DNA of 64,000 nucleotides from Bufo bufo (Eukaryota; Chordata; Amphibia; Anura; Bufonidae), in assembly GCF_905171765.1 (NCBI RefSeq), contig NC_053392.1, positions 450,218,722 to 450,282,721 of the forward strand, written 5' to 3'. Positions 12,301 to 21,472 of the stretch are shown here, piece after piece. The position numbers were made by a program, and so were the translations under genes. The notes beneath the pieces were generated by a model that was given only the letters and a program-made list of their open reading frames with translations, was not told the DNA's origin and searched no databases. Numbering within the stretch: the first letter of the stretch is position 1; each line of letters begins with the position of its first letter.

Positions 12301-13150
12301 TTAAGTCGAACTTCAGAGATCATATGGGAATGTGGGCTGTTTTAGGGGACGTAGCAGTAGGAGATCTATTAGTAAATAGGCATCTTTGAAGGACACCTTT
12401 CGGCGAGTACCCTGGACCTTGTCACAATACTCGCAATTTAACAACATATGTCGACAATATTTGAGCACTACCCCCAGTGGTTACACAACTACTTGGTATG
12501 ATGGAATATGGTCTCTGGCAATCGGCAGGAAGGGGGCGATTTCCCGAATTTACAATAAAGTTCTGGAGATAGGTTCTGAACATAGGCCTAGGTTCATTGA
12601 CCAATGGGCTTCTGAGATGGACCTCACGATTAACGAGGATACCTTAGAGAGAATACTAAAACACTCGCACGGCTACTCGCGCTGTATAAAAATACAAGAG
12701 AATGTTTTTAAAATAGTAACTAGATGGTATAAAACTCCTGATAAGCTACATACCATTTCGCCCGTCTGTTCTGCTGACTGTTGGAGATGTGGGGAAGCCA
12801 GAGGGACCATGTTCCACATTTGGTGGGCCTGTCCAAAAATCAAGAAGTTCTGGGACATGGTGTCGGAGAAAGTGCAAAGTATATGTAAGATTAATTTTTC
12901 TATCACCCCCTCAGTAGCGATACTAAATCTGTCAGACGGCAATTATAAATTGGCAGCTCATTCTTTGGTGGTGCAACTAATAGCAGCCGCTAAATTACTA
13001 ATACCAAAATATTGGTTGTCTAAGGAAGTGCCGACATTAAAGGAATGGATGTACAAGCTTCAGGAGATATGCCAGCTAGAAGAAATGACAAGCTGGGAAT
13101 CCTTATCTCATGATAGGTTTCTGGTTAATTGGAGCAATTGGAAAGAATGA
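9383..13150 (+). pseudogene. L1 ORF2 protein: endonuclease and reverse transcriptase, inactivated
   Basis: The frame starts at ATG 9383 (MAPLVVNIATYNVHG). Endonuclease residues are visible in order: TYNVHG, ETH, YAPN, GGDFNL, RLDYI and SDH, so the APE-like site is conserved. Reverse transcriptase motifs follow: KSPGPDG, SYRPISLLN, STDAEKAFDRVDW, GTRQGCPLSP and FADN. The last is normally FADD or YADD, so one metal-binding Asp is Asn. The C-terminal Cys-rich motif CWRCGEARGTMFHIWWACP is present, ending in a stop at about 13150. Lesions: a stop at the Gln before ETH (about 9500), stops at 10670 and 10739, a frameshift near 11325 (after LSLYSSP), and another near 12387. Corrected length is about 1,255 residues, normal for L1 ORF2. 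Confidence 0.9.
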
Positions 13151-13552
13151 TATAATTCCGCTTCTGTGTCTGATTCGTAAGGAGAATAAAATGCCCATAA
13201 ATCTGAGTTTAATAGAAATGGGTAAGATTGTGGTCCAGTGGGGAAAAAGTTTATTATTAGAGGAGTTAGAGGTGAAATCATACCAGTACGGGTAGATAAA
13301 GTAGTTCACATAGGGTATATCACAGTGTACATTGTGCTTTGGATGGTAAGCGGACTTCATGTGCCTTTATACATGTGTATAATTGTTATACAGGTGTTAA
13401 TTAATGCACTTTATTCACTTTAAAGTCTTTATATGATAGTCAAATCCTTGCATGTATCACTGCTTTATTTAATGAAACCAGATATGTTTTGTTATGGAGC
13501 AATTATTGTTTTGTGGTTTACACTTGTACTTGTCATATGATGGAATATCAAT

Positions 13553-13577
13553 AAATAAAGATTTGATAAAAAAAAAA
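13553..13577 (+). terminator. L1 polyadenylation signal and A-tail
   Basis: AATAAA precedes a run of ten A residues that ends exactly at the right copy of the target duplication. This is the expected 3' end of an element copied by target-primed reverse transcription. Confidence 0.8.
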
Positions 13578-13675
13578 AGTAGGGTCTCATTTTTTGCGGG
13601 ATGAGATGACGGTTTAATTGGTAAGATTTTGGGGTGCGTATTACTTTTTGATTGCTTGCTATTACACTTTTTGTA

Positions 13676-15222
13676 CAGTCCTGATCAAAAGTTTAAGACC
13701 ACTTGAAAAATGGCAAAAAATCATATTTTACATTGTTGGATCTTAACAAGGTTCCAAGTAGAGCTTCAACATGCAACAAGAAGAAATGAGAGTGAGACAA
13801 AACATTTTTTGAGCATTCAATTTAATGAAAACAACGAATAAACTGAAACAGGCTGTTTTTCAGCTGATCTAAATTTTAGGACCACATGCCTTTAAAAGGC
13901 CAAATCTGTGCAAAGATGTGGATTCATTGTCATTTTCTGTCAGGTAGTCACACGTTGTGATGGCAAAGGCAAAAAAACTCTCCCTTTTTGAACGTGGTTG
14001 GGTTGTTGAACTGCATAAGCAGGGTCTCTCACAGCGCTCCATCGCTGCTCAGGTGGGACGCAGTAAGACAGTCATTTGGAATTTCTTAAATGATCCTGAG
14101 GGTTATGGAACAAAAAAGTAAAGTGGAAGACCCCAAAAAATTTCACCAGCACTGAGCCAGAGGATCCAATTGGCTGTCCATCAAGACACTGGACGATCCT
14201 CGACCCAAATTAAGGCCCTTACTGGTGCTGACTGCAGCCCCATAACCATCAGACGGCATCTGAGACTGAAGGGCTTCAAAAACAAAAAACGTCTTCAAAG
14301 ACCTCGTCTCCTTGAACGCCACAGAACTGCTAGTTTGGACTTTGCAAGAGAGCACCAAACATGGGACATTCAAAGGTGGAAGAAAGTTTTATTCTCTGAT
14401 GAGAAAAAATTTAGCCTTGATGGTCCTGATGGTTTCCCACGTTACTGGCATGGCAAGCAGATCCCACCTGAGATGTTTTCTACACGCCAGAGTGGAGAGG
14501 GCGCCATAACCATCTGGGGTGCTTTTTCCTTCAGTGGAACAATGGAGCTTCAGGAAGTGCAGGGGCGTCAAACGGCCGCTGGCTATGTCCAGATGTTGCA
14601 GAGAGCATTCCTCATGACTGAGGACCCTCGTCTGTGTGGTAACGACTGGGTTTTTCAACAGGACAACGCTACAGTACACAATGCCCGCAGGACAAGGGAC
14701 TTCTTCCAGGAGAATAACGTCACTCTTTTGGCCCATCTTGCGTGTTCCCCTGATCTAAATCCAATTGAGAACCTTTGGGGATGGATGGCAAGGGAAGTTT
14801 ACAAAAATGGACAACAGTTCCAGACAGTAGATGGCCTTCGTGCGGCCGTCTTCACCACTTGGAGAAATGTTCCCACTCACCTCGTGGAAACGCTTGCATC
14901 AAGCATGCCGAAACAAATTTTTGAAGTGATCAACAATAACGGTGGAGCTACTCATTACTGAGTTCATGTTTGGAAGTTGGATTTCTGTTTTGGGGAGGGT
15001 TTAGTTTTTTTTTGGAGGTGTGGTCCTAAACTTTTGATCAGCTGAAAAACTGCCTGTTTCAGTTTATTCGTCGTTTTCATTAAATTGAATGCTCAAAAAT
15101 TGTTTTGTCTCACTCCCATTTCTTCTTGTTGAAGCTCTACTTGGAACCTTGTTAAGATCCAGCCATGCTAAATATGATTTTTTGGCATTTTGCAAGTGGT
15201 CTTAAACTTTTGATCAGGACTG
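13676..15222 (+). mobile_element. Tc1 element, DD34E type, with ~200-bp inverted termini
   Basis: TA at 13674-13675 and 15223-15224 flanks an element of 1,547 bp starting CAGTCCTGATCAAAAGTTT and ending with its complement. The inverted repeats extend about 200 bp (compare 13676-13870 with 15030-15222), including the segment CTACTTGGAACCTTGTTAAG in both arms. The transposase has one in-frame stop. It sits in the same interspersed repeat as the L1, about 84 bp to the right of it. Confidence 0.93.
13960..14961 (+). pseudogene. Tc1 DD34E transposase with a single stop codon
   Basis: The frame begins at ATG 13960 (MAKAKKLSLFERGWVVELHK), the paired-type helix-turn-helix of Tc1 proteins. It stays in one frame to the stop at 14959-14961, 333 residues, the usual Tc1 length. 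The only interruption I see is TAA at 14119-14121, right before SGRPQKISP, the GRPR-like hinge between the two DNA-binding subdomains. Catalytic residues are intact: D in FSDEKKF, D in FQQDNATVH and E in LNPIENLW, the last two 34 residues apart. The downstream ATG at 14170 leaves a 263-residue catalytic part lacking most of the DNA-binding domain. The protein would cut and paste its own element in the nucleus. Confidence 0.92.
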
Positions 15223-16348
15223 TATTTAAGTTTTACACAATAAATATATTTTTTGAAACCAAAAAAAAATCATGTTTCAGTGTCCCCATAGTCTGAGAGC
15301 CATAGTTTTTTTTATTTTTTGGGTGATTGTCTTAGCTAGGGTATCATTTTTGCGGGATGATATGACAGTTTGATTAGCACTGTTTTGGGGTGCATATGAC
15401 TTTTTGATTGCTTGCTATAACACTTTTTGTGATGTAAGGTGACAAAAAAATTGCTTTTTTGACACAGTTTTTATTTTTTACAGTGTTCCCTTGAGGGGTT
15501 AGGTCATGTGGTATTTTTATAGAGCATGTTGTTACGGACGCGGCGATACCTAATGTCAATTTTTTTTTTTTTTTTTACATTTAACAGAATAAAAGTCTTT
15601 TTGAAACAAAAAAAAATAATCATGTTTTAGTGTCTCCATAGTCTGAGCCATAGTTTTTTTGGGGGGGGGCGATTGTCTTAGGTAGGGGCATATGCCTTTT
15701 TCATCGCTTGGTGTTGCACTTTTAGTGATGTAAGGTGGCAAAAAATTCATCTGAGGGGTTAGTTCATGTGATATTTTTATATAGCCGGTCGATACAGATG
15801 CCGCCATACTTAATATGTCAGTTTTTTTCCCTATTTTTTACTAACTTTTTTTAACTTTATTTTGGGAAAAGGACGCTTTGTTTTTTTTACTTGAAACTTT
15901 TAATCTTTTTATTATTAAAAAAAAACTTTTTTTTTCACTTTTTTTACTTATTATATTTGTCCCACTGTGGGACTTAACCTTTTCAGGGTTTGATCCCTGT
16001 TTCAATTCAGTAATAATACATTCTGTATTGTACTGAATTGAACTGTTAGCGTCTTGCACAGTAAGACGCTGACAGTTGCCTAGGAGACCCAGGCTGGATC
16101 TCCTGGGCTTCCGTAGCTGGCAGGCCCCGATGCCTGTGTAAGGCATCGGGACTGCCATGGCATCCATCGGGTCCCCGCCACTGCAGTGCGGGACCCTATG
16201 GCTAAGGAGAGGGAGCGCAAACCTCCCATATGCCGCGCACATGGGGGGGGGGGGGGGGACCGCAGGACGAGAATGCTCGTCCTGGGGCACAAAGTACCGG
16301 CCATTTAGGACGAGCATTCTCGTCCTGGGTCGTTAATGAGTTAAGACC

Positions 16349-16360
<12 letters not shown>

Positions 16361-16392
<32 letters not shown>
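16361..16392. repeat. (TTA)n microsatellite after a T-run
   Basis: A run of T from about 16348 passes into about ten ATT/TTA triplets. It directly follows the right end of the large interspersed repeat. Confidence 0.9.
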
Positions 16393-16394
16393 CA

Positions 16395-16860
16395 ATTATA
16401 GTATAGCCTTTTATTATGGATTAAATAAATGAGAAAAAAAAACTAAAGGAAATAAATTTAATATATCTCCTGGGACTTAAACCTGGGATCTCAGCATGCA
16501 TGGTACCACCAAGCTATAACATTACCATATAGAAAACTAAGTTTTTTATATGTTTATAAGCTAACACATAGTATTGGTGTATGTACAATCATATATTGTG
16601 CCTGTAAATAGAGCAGTAATACATAGATTACGTTAGCTTTCTGAGCAGATCTCAGTGCGGTGAAGCTATAGAACGCAGTGATATAATATTGCGAACACAT
16701 GGATCTTAGACAGGGCTCTGCCCTCAGCCTGATGTCTAGCCCTGTGAATCAAGAGGAAAGGTAGTGCGCAGAGTGCAGGGGTTGTTACAAAGCAGTGCTC
16801 AAACGATTCAGCCCCGCCTCCAGGTGCTCCCACTTCTCATTTGCATATGAATTTAAACAC
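16395..16860. other. Intergenic sequence, no gene seen
   Basis: Apart from the tRNA-like relic there is no coding frame or clear repeat boundary. From about 16830 (CTTCTCATTTGCATATGAAT) the sequence begins to look like the next repeat fragment. Confidence 0.5.
16470..16518 (-). repeat. tRNA-like internal promoter relic (possible SINE head)
   Basis: On the minus strand TAGCTTGGTGGTA (16516-16504) resembles a Pol III A box, and GGTTTAAGTCC (16483-16473) resembles a B box. The two starts are 33 bp apart, shorter than the 40-odd bp of an intact tRNA, so this is at best a shortened tRNA-derived SINE head or tRNA pseudogene. No acceptor stem or clear anticodon arm can be folded by eye. A/T-rich sequence follows on the minus strand. 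Confidence 0.35.
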
Positions 16861-16990
16861 AGATATCTCTGCAGCTGTTTGGCATACAGACGAAAGAAAG
16901 GAATTATTTTAATCAGCATGATGAGACCTATTAGGCTTTATGTCTGGTTTAATAGGGTTGTATCCTGGTGACAGAGCCTCTTTAACTTTC
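16830..16990. repeat. Fragment of an interspersed repeat ending in CTCTTTAA
   Basis: The end GGTGACAGAGCCTCTTTAA resembles the terminus of short noncoding elements whose complement begins AAAGAGGCTCTGTCACC. No matching left terminus is visible, so this is a fragment and the assignment is tentative. Confidence 0.35.
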
Positions 16991-17302
16991 ACTTACAAAC
17001 AGGCTCTGAAATATCCACCGTGGAGCTGGTAAATCCACCCATGGACCCCGGAACAAACAAGAGAGCCTCCTGGTTTAGAGGCTCACTGCAGGTAAACTCC
17101 ACTCCCTGAGTGGCAGTGGTGGGGGGATTACAGTGGACCCTGTCTCCTGAAGTTGAGAGGTAGACGTTATAACATGCTGTAGGTATGGGCAGTCCTTCCT
17201 TAGTGAAAAGAAGGGCTGGTTTATTGGAGGAGAGCCTGTCAGTACTTTTGACTGACAGATGTTCATCCAATCAGCAATCTTGGTCATTCGGGTTGTGTCC
17301 AC
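16989..17302 (-). pseudogene. Unidentified exon-like reading frame
   Basis: The minus strand holds a 93-residue frame (stop at 16989, ATG at 17270) with four Cys residues spread as CYNVY, VHCNPP, FTCSEP and PVCK, and no runs of low complexity. An overlapping frame reaches 17302. Composition and cysteine spacing are more protein-like than the surrounding debris, but I do not recognise the family and no splice context is obvious. It could be a captured exon, part of an unknown transposon protein, or chance. No flanking frame joins it. Treat as hypothetical. Confidence 0.2.
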
Positions 17303-18040
17303 ATTGTCCCATTTTTCACAAAATCACAGCAAAAAAACTAAATTTTGCTGCAATTTCCCAGAAAGTCAGAACACTTAGACACAGGAAGGACTGCATGAAT
17401 CGTTCAGGAGCCCTGCTATTATAATGGGGAGGAGCCTGGCTTAGGAGTGACTCTGGGCCACAACTGGAAGCTGCAGCCACATAACTGCCATACACCTGTC
17501 AGAGGGCCACCACAGGAGGTGGGAAATATATTATTATGTAGTGCAATGTGGTGTAAAAGAGTGCATGCATATATAAAAGTGCGTCTGTAAAAGAGTTCCA
17601 ATTCCAGGAGCACTGATTTTCTCTTGCGCATATCCCTGTATGAAGCCTGAACCTGCCCTACAACCATTTCCTTTTTCTGCTTTTTCTTCTTAGGCATCTG
17701 GACCTGGAATTTCCATTTTTTGTACTACACTCTTCATCTCATCTCGCTCACAGTGGCGAATCTTACAAGAATAGCATAATGATAAAAATTTTTATCTTAC
17801 CAACCAAGTGCTGCACTCTCAGCGCAGACAGCTCACAGAATCAGAGGCTTCCTGACTACGCAGGTGCAACCCCTGTACATTGTGGGTTGAAACCGAGCTA
17901 GGATCACATAGCCTGTGTATGGCACATGATCCCGAAAGTGTCCGCAACATAATTGGACCGGGGATCACAGCACTCACCCAGTAAGGTTAAAAAGTTAATC
18001 AAAATGCAATCCTTGTAAGACTTGGAACTAAATAAATAAC
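17303..18040. other. No gene recognised
   Basis: Short frames occur on both strands but none resembles a known protein and none is supported by a repeated copy in the window. The interval ends at the left arm of the foldback element. Confidence 0.5.
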
Positions 18041-18460
18041 TAAATATGCGAAGTCGATTCGCATAATACTTCATTTGAATACTGTACTGAGCGAGCGATC
18101 CATACAGTATTAGAATGTATTGGCTCCTATGAGCCGAAGTTATTACTTCACGAAGTCTCGCGAGACTTTGCATAATAACTTCATAAATCAATTTCTTCTG
18201 TAAAAAGCCATTTCCAGAACTCGGGTTGGGTTCCAAGTTGGAACCGAACCCGAGTTCGGGAAATGTTTTTTTTACAGTAGAAATTGATTTATGAAGTTAT
18301 TATGCGAAGTATCACGAGACTTCGCGAAGTAATAACTTCGGCTCATAGGAGCAAATACATTCTAATACTGTATGGATTGCTCGCTCAGTACAGTATTCAA
18401 ATGAAGTATTATGCGAATCGACTTCGGATTTTTCATCCAAAGTCGATTCGCTCATCCCTA
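18040..18460. repeat. Foldback element with ~200-bp arms
   Basis: The left arm (about 18040-18225) and right arm (about 18255-18445) are inverted copies. They share GCGAAGTCGATTCGCATAAT, CAGTATTAGAATG, GAGCCGAAGTTATTACTTCG and the central CCGAACCCGAGTTCGGG region. The right end runs into GATTCGCTCATCCC, a terminus seen in amphibian hAT-derived repeats. The two arms yield near-identical short frames on opposite strands, which is a by-product of the palindrome and not evidence of coding. The next MITE inserted directly at its right edge. Confidence 0.8.
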
Positions 18461-18461
18461 A

Positions 18462-19390
18462 GGCCCCTTTCACACGGGCGAGTTTTCCGCGCGGGAGCAA
18501 TGCGTGAGTTGAACGCATTGCACCCGCACTGAATCTGGACCCATTCATTTCTATGGGGCTGTGCACATGAGCGGTGATTTTCACACATCACTTGTGCGTT
18601 GCGTGAAAATCGCAGCAAGCTCTATTGTGTGCGTTTTTCACGCAACGCAGGCCTCATAAAAGTGAGAGGGGCTGCGTGAAAATCGCAAGCATCCGCAAGC
18701 AAGTGCAGATGCGGTGCGATTTTCACGCACGGTTGCTAGGAGACGATCGGGATGGGGACCCGATCATTATTATTTTCCCTTATAACATGGTTAAAATAGG
18801 GCTGGAGGGGTTAAAAAAAAAATAATAATTTAACTCACCTTAATCCACTTGTTCGCGCAGTCGGCATCTCTTCTGTCATCATCTGTGAGGAAAAGGACCT
18901 TTGATGACGTCACTACGCTCATCACATGGTCCATCACATGATCCATCACCATGGTGATGGACCATGTGATGAACGCAGTGACGTCATCAAAGGTCCTATT
19001 CTTCAAAAAAAAAGACAGAAGAGATGCCGGCTGCGCAAACAAGTAGATTAAGGTGAGTTATATTTTTTTTATTTATTTTTTTAACCCCTCCAGCCCTATT
19101 TTACTTAGCATTCTGTATTCAGAATGCTATTATTTTCCCTTATAAACATGTTATAAGGGAAAATAATAATGATTGGGTCCCCATCCCGATCGTCTCCTAG
19201 CAACCGTGCGTGAAATGATCGGGTCCCCATCCCGATTGTCTCCTAGCAACCTTGCGTGAAAATCGCACCGCATCCGATGTGATTTTCACGCAGCGCCATT
19301 CACTTCTCTAATGCCTGCGTTGCGTGAAAAATGCACACAATAGAGCTTGCTGCGATTTTCACGCAACGCACAAGTGATGCGTGAAAATCA
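18462..19390. mobile_element. Palindromic Harbinger-like MITE, right end lost
   Basis: TAA at 18459-18461 precedes GGCCCCTTTCACACGGGCG. The two arms mirror each other around the perfect palindrome GTCCATCACCATGGTGATGG near 18950. Shared inner blocks include CACGCAACGCA, GATCGGGATGGGGACCCGAT and TATTTTCCCTTATAA. The right arm stops at 19390, lacking about 115 bp that the left arm has, so no right-hand duplication can be read. It is the same family as 45164-46147. It does not encode a protein. Confidence 0.8.
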
Positions 19391-19523
19391 TACAATCTAC
19401 ACAACCTTGTTTTGTGTGTCATGGGATACTGATCAAGACTGATCTGGCATGAAACACAAAGCAAGTCAAACGTGCCAGATCCGTTTTTTTGTACACTAAA
19501 AAAATGGATCCGGGGCCCATAGA
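19391..19523. other. Short flank between MITE and hAT
   Basis: About 130 bp with a partial inverted pair (GATCTGGCATG near 19440, CGTGCCAGATC near 19480). No gene is seen. Confidence 0.4.
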
Positions 19524-19984
19524 TAGAGATGTCGCAAACATAAAATTTTCCGTTCGTGAACGGCGAACGCGAATTTCCGCAAATGTTTGCGAACGGGCGA
19601 ACCGGGCGAACCGCCATAGACTTCAATAGGCAGGCGAATTTTAAAACCCACAGGGACTCTTTCTGGCCACAATAGTGATGGAAAAGTTGTTTAAAGGGGA
19701 CTAACACCTGGACTGTGGCATGCCAGAGGGGGATCCATGGCAAAACTCCCATGGAAAATTACGCAGTTGACACAGAGTCGGGTTTTAATCCATAAAGTGC
19801 ATAAATCACCTAACATTCCTAAATTGTTTGGAATAACGTGCTTTAAAACATCCAGTGTGTGTATACGATCAGGTATGATGTTGTATCGATCAGGTAGTGT
19901 AAGGGTTACACAGTGACAGACCAAACTCTGACAGACCAAACTCCCCGTTTAACGCACTGCAAACAACCGCAAACAGTCCATTTG

Positions 19985-20290
19985 CACAACCGCAAACTCC
20001 CCCTTCTTCAGACTCCTCTCAATGCGTTGCCGCAGGTCCAGCAATCGACGATGACAAGGCTGCTTCTGGTGGTGATGGTGACCACAACTCTTCCTCTTCA
20101 TGCTCATCTACGGCCTGATCCAGCATTCTTCGCAGAGCACGCTCCAGAAAAAACGCATATGGGATCAGGTCGATGATGTTGCCTTGGGTTTGACTGACCA
20201 GGTTTGTCACCTCCGCAAAAGGACGCATGAGCCTACAGCCATTGTGCATGAGCGTTCAGTAACGCGGCCAAAAAATACCCAGCTCCGCAG
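19985..20290 (-). pseudogene. Duplicate fragment of hAT transposase
   Basis: The minus-strand frame around 20019-20249 repeats the protein segment found at 22250-22498: CRLMRPF, EVTN, FFLERALRR and the acidic stretch before LWSPSPPE occur in both. The copy lies in the 3' region of the same hAT. It may come from a second, deleted element of the family that recombined with or inserted near this one. No other part of a transposase accompanies it. Confidence 0.75.
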
Positions 20291-20334
20291 AGGCTGTCCT
20301 CTTTTTTTTTTATTAAAAAAATCTGTTCTTACCA

Positions 20335-20750
20335 GTTTAATCTCTGTTTTGTCCCCTATTAGGGGCCGGTGTATGGAATAGATTTTAGGAACCGGGAGAT
20401 GGAAAAAGATGGTTGGTCGGTCCTCTTACTTCCAATTTGGGGCATTGCGCGTGCGCCGTACAATGTACTGTGCCACCCTATATGAGTGGTGTGTTAAGTA
20501 GTACTATTCCTATCAGTTTAATCCCTGTTACGTCCCCTATCAGGGGCCGGTGTATGGAATAGATTTTAGGACCCGGGAGATGGAAAAAGATGGTTGATCG
20601 GTCCTCTAACTACCAATTTGGGGCACAGCGCGTGCGCTGTGCAATGTACTGTGCCACCCTATATGAGTGGTGTGTTAAGTAGTACTAATCTTATCAGTTT
20701 AATCCCTGTTATGTCCCCTATCAGGGGACGTGCATTGAATAGATTTTAGA
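20335..20750. repeat. 181-bp tandem repeat in hAT 3' region
   Basis: The block GTCCCCTATYAGGGGCCGGTG recurs at about 20344, 20526 and (as GGGGACGTG) 20709, giving a period near 181-182 bp and slightly more than two units. Each unit includes GGAGATGGAAAAAGATGGTT, a CGGTCCTCT block and TACTGTGCCACCCTATATGA. Confidence 0.85.
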
Positions 20751-21472
20751 CAACCGCAAAGAGTTGTCAATAGTTGACACACTCATGACATAAATTTTAT
20801 TCCTCTATGCGTCAATCTTGGTGTAGTGATGACTGTGCTCGTGCACACGTTTGGGAGATTGCAGGCGATGGCGGTTTTTCAAAGCCTATGGTCGTGCTGA
20901 GGTAGTTCAGTGACAGTTAAGTGACCCAGAAAACAATGATTCTGCAGTGTGGGCCCATTGTTGGCCTAGTAGGCTTTAATGATCACCTTAGATGATCACA
21001 AAGAAAATTAATGTTTTTTCTATGCAAAATTATCCAGCCGATCGCTTTTGGTCTGTTCACAATGAAGCAACGACCATATCATCTGGGGTGTGCCAACATT
21101 GCCAACAAACTCATAGAGGTGATCGCTTCATTGTGATAAGCAAGCCCCTTCACCACAACAAGGTAACGATCAAGAAGGGGAATTGACACATGTATGTGCC
21201 TTTTTTTTTGTTTTGTTTTTGCAGCCACAGTGCAGCACCAGAGGCCAGAAAAATTAGGTGTGTACACATGCCTGAAAAATCAGGTATTGTTGCAGCCGCT
21301 GCCATAGCAGCGGCCGGAAAAGTTGATGTTTTCCAGGCAGAAAGTGCACTAAAACATTGCGGCTTGAACCCTAGTTGGTGGCGGAGTAGTCACGCAAGTC
21401 ATCCAGCATGCAGAGATTAAATACAGCAGCGTGTGGACCATTTTTAGCCCAAGGCATCTCATCAGGCCTTTT

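Larger units (their letters stand above)
7767..13577 (+). mobile_element. Full-length L1-type LINE retrotransposon (inactivated)
   Basis: The 15-bp direct repeat AGTAGGGTCTCATTT at 7752-7766 and 13578-13592 brackets the element exactly, and an A-tail ends it at 13577. The 5' end GGGGGCGTGGCC looks complete rather than truncated. A leader of about 100 bp is followed by ORF1 (RNA-binding chaperone), a 0.5-kb spacer, and ORF2 (endonuclease, reverse transcriptase, Cys-rich tail). Total length 5.8 kb fits vertebrate L1. Several frameshifts and stops and a changed catalytic residue make it dead in cis. A polyadenylation signal AATAAA is at about 13553, just before the tail. Confidence 0.93.
6203..16344. 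repeat. Interspersed repeat with ~300-bp internal units, split by L1 and Tc1
   Basis: Three pieces (about 6203-7766, 13578-13675 and 15223-16344) rejoin into one noncoding element of about 2.8 kb. It starts at CCCCTTTAAGGACGCAGCC and ends at GGGTCGTTAATGAGTTAA, which are weakly similar as inverted termini. From about 7135 on it consists of tandem units near 300 bp, each with TTTTGATTGCTTG, ACTTTTTGT, GAGGGGTTAGGTCATGTGAT, a TACGGATGCGGCGATAC-like segment and a TCTCCATAGTCTGA-like segment. About five units are visible; the L1 entered the third. The last 330 bp contain the inverted segments GACGAGAATGCTCGTCCT and GACGAGCATTCTCGTCCT. No protein is encoded. The superfamily is uncertain; the TTAA at each edge is compatible with piggyBac-like targeting but not proof. 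Confidence 0.6.

Noticed and set aside
15841..16317. 158-residue frame on the minus strand
   Set aside because: Runs of Lys, Phe and Pro come from homopolymers in the interspersed repeat; no domain.
16470..16518. Functional tRNA gene on the minus strand
   Set aside because: A and B box words are present but too close together and no cloverleaf can be drawn; kept only as a tRNA-like relic.
17904..18532. Two similar proteins on opposite strands
   Set aside because: They are the two arms of one foldback element, so similarity follows from the palindrome.
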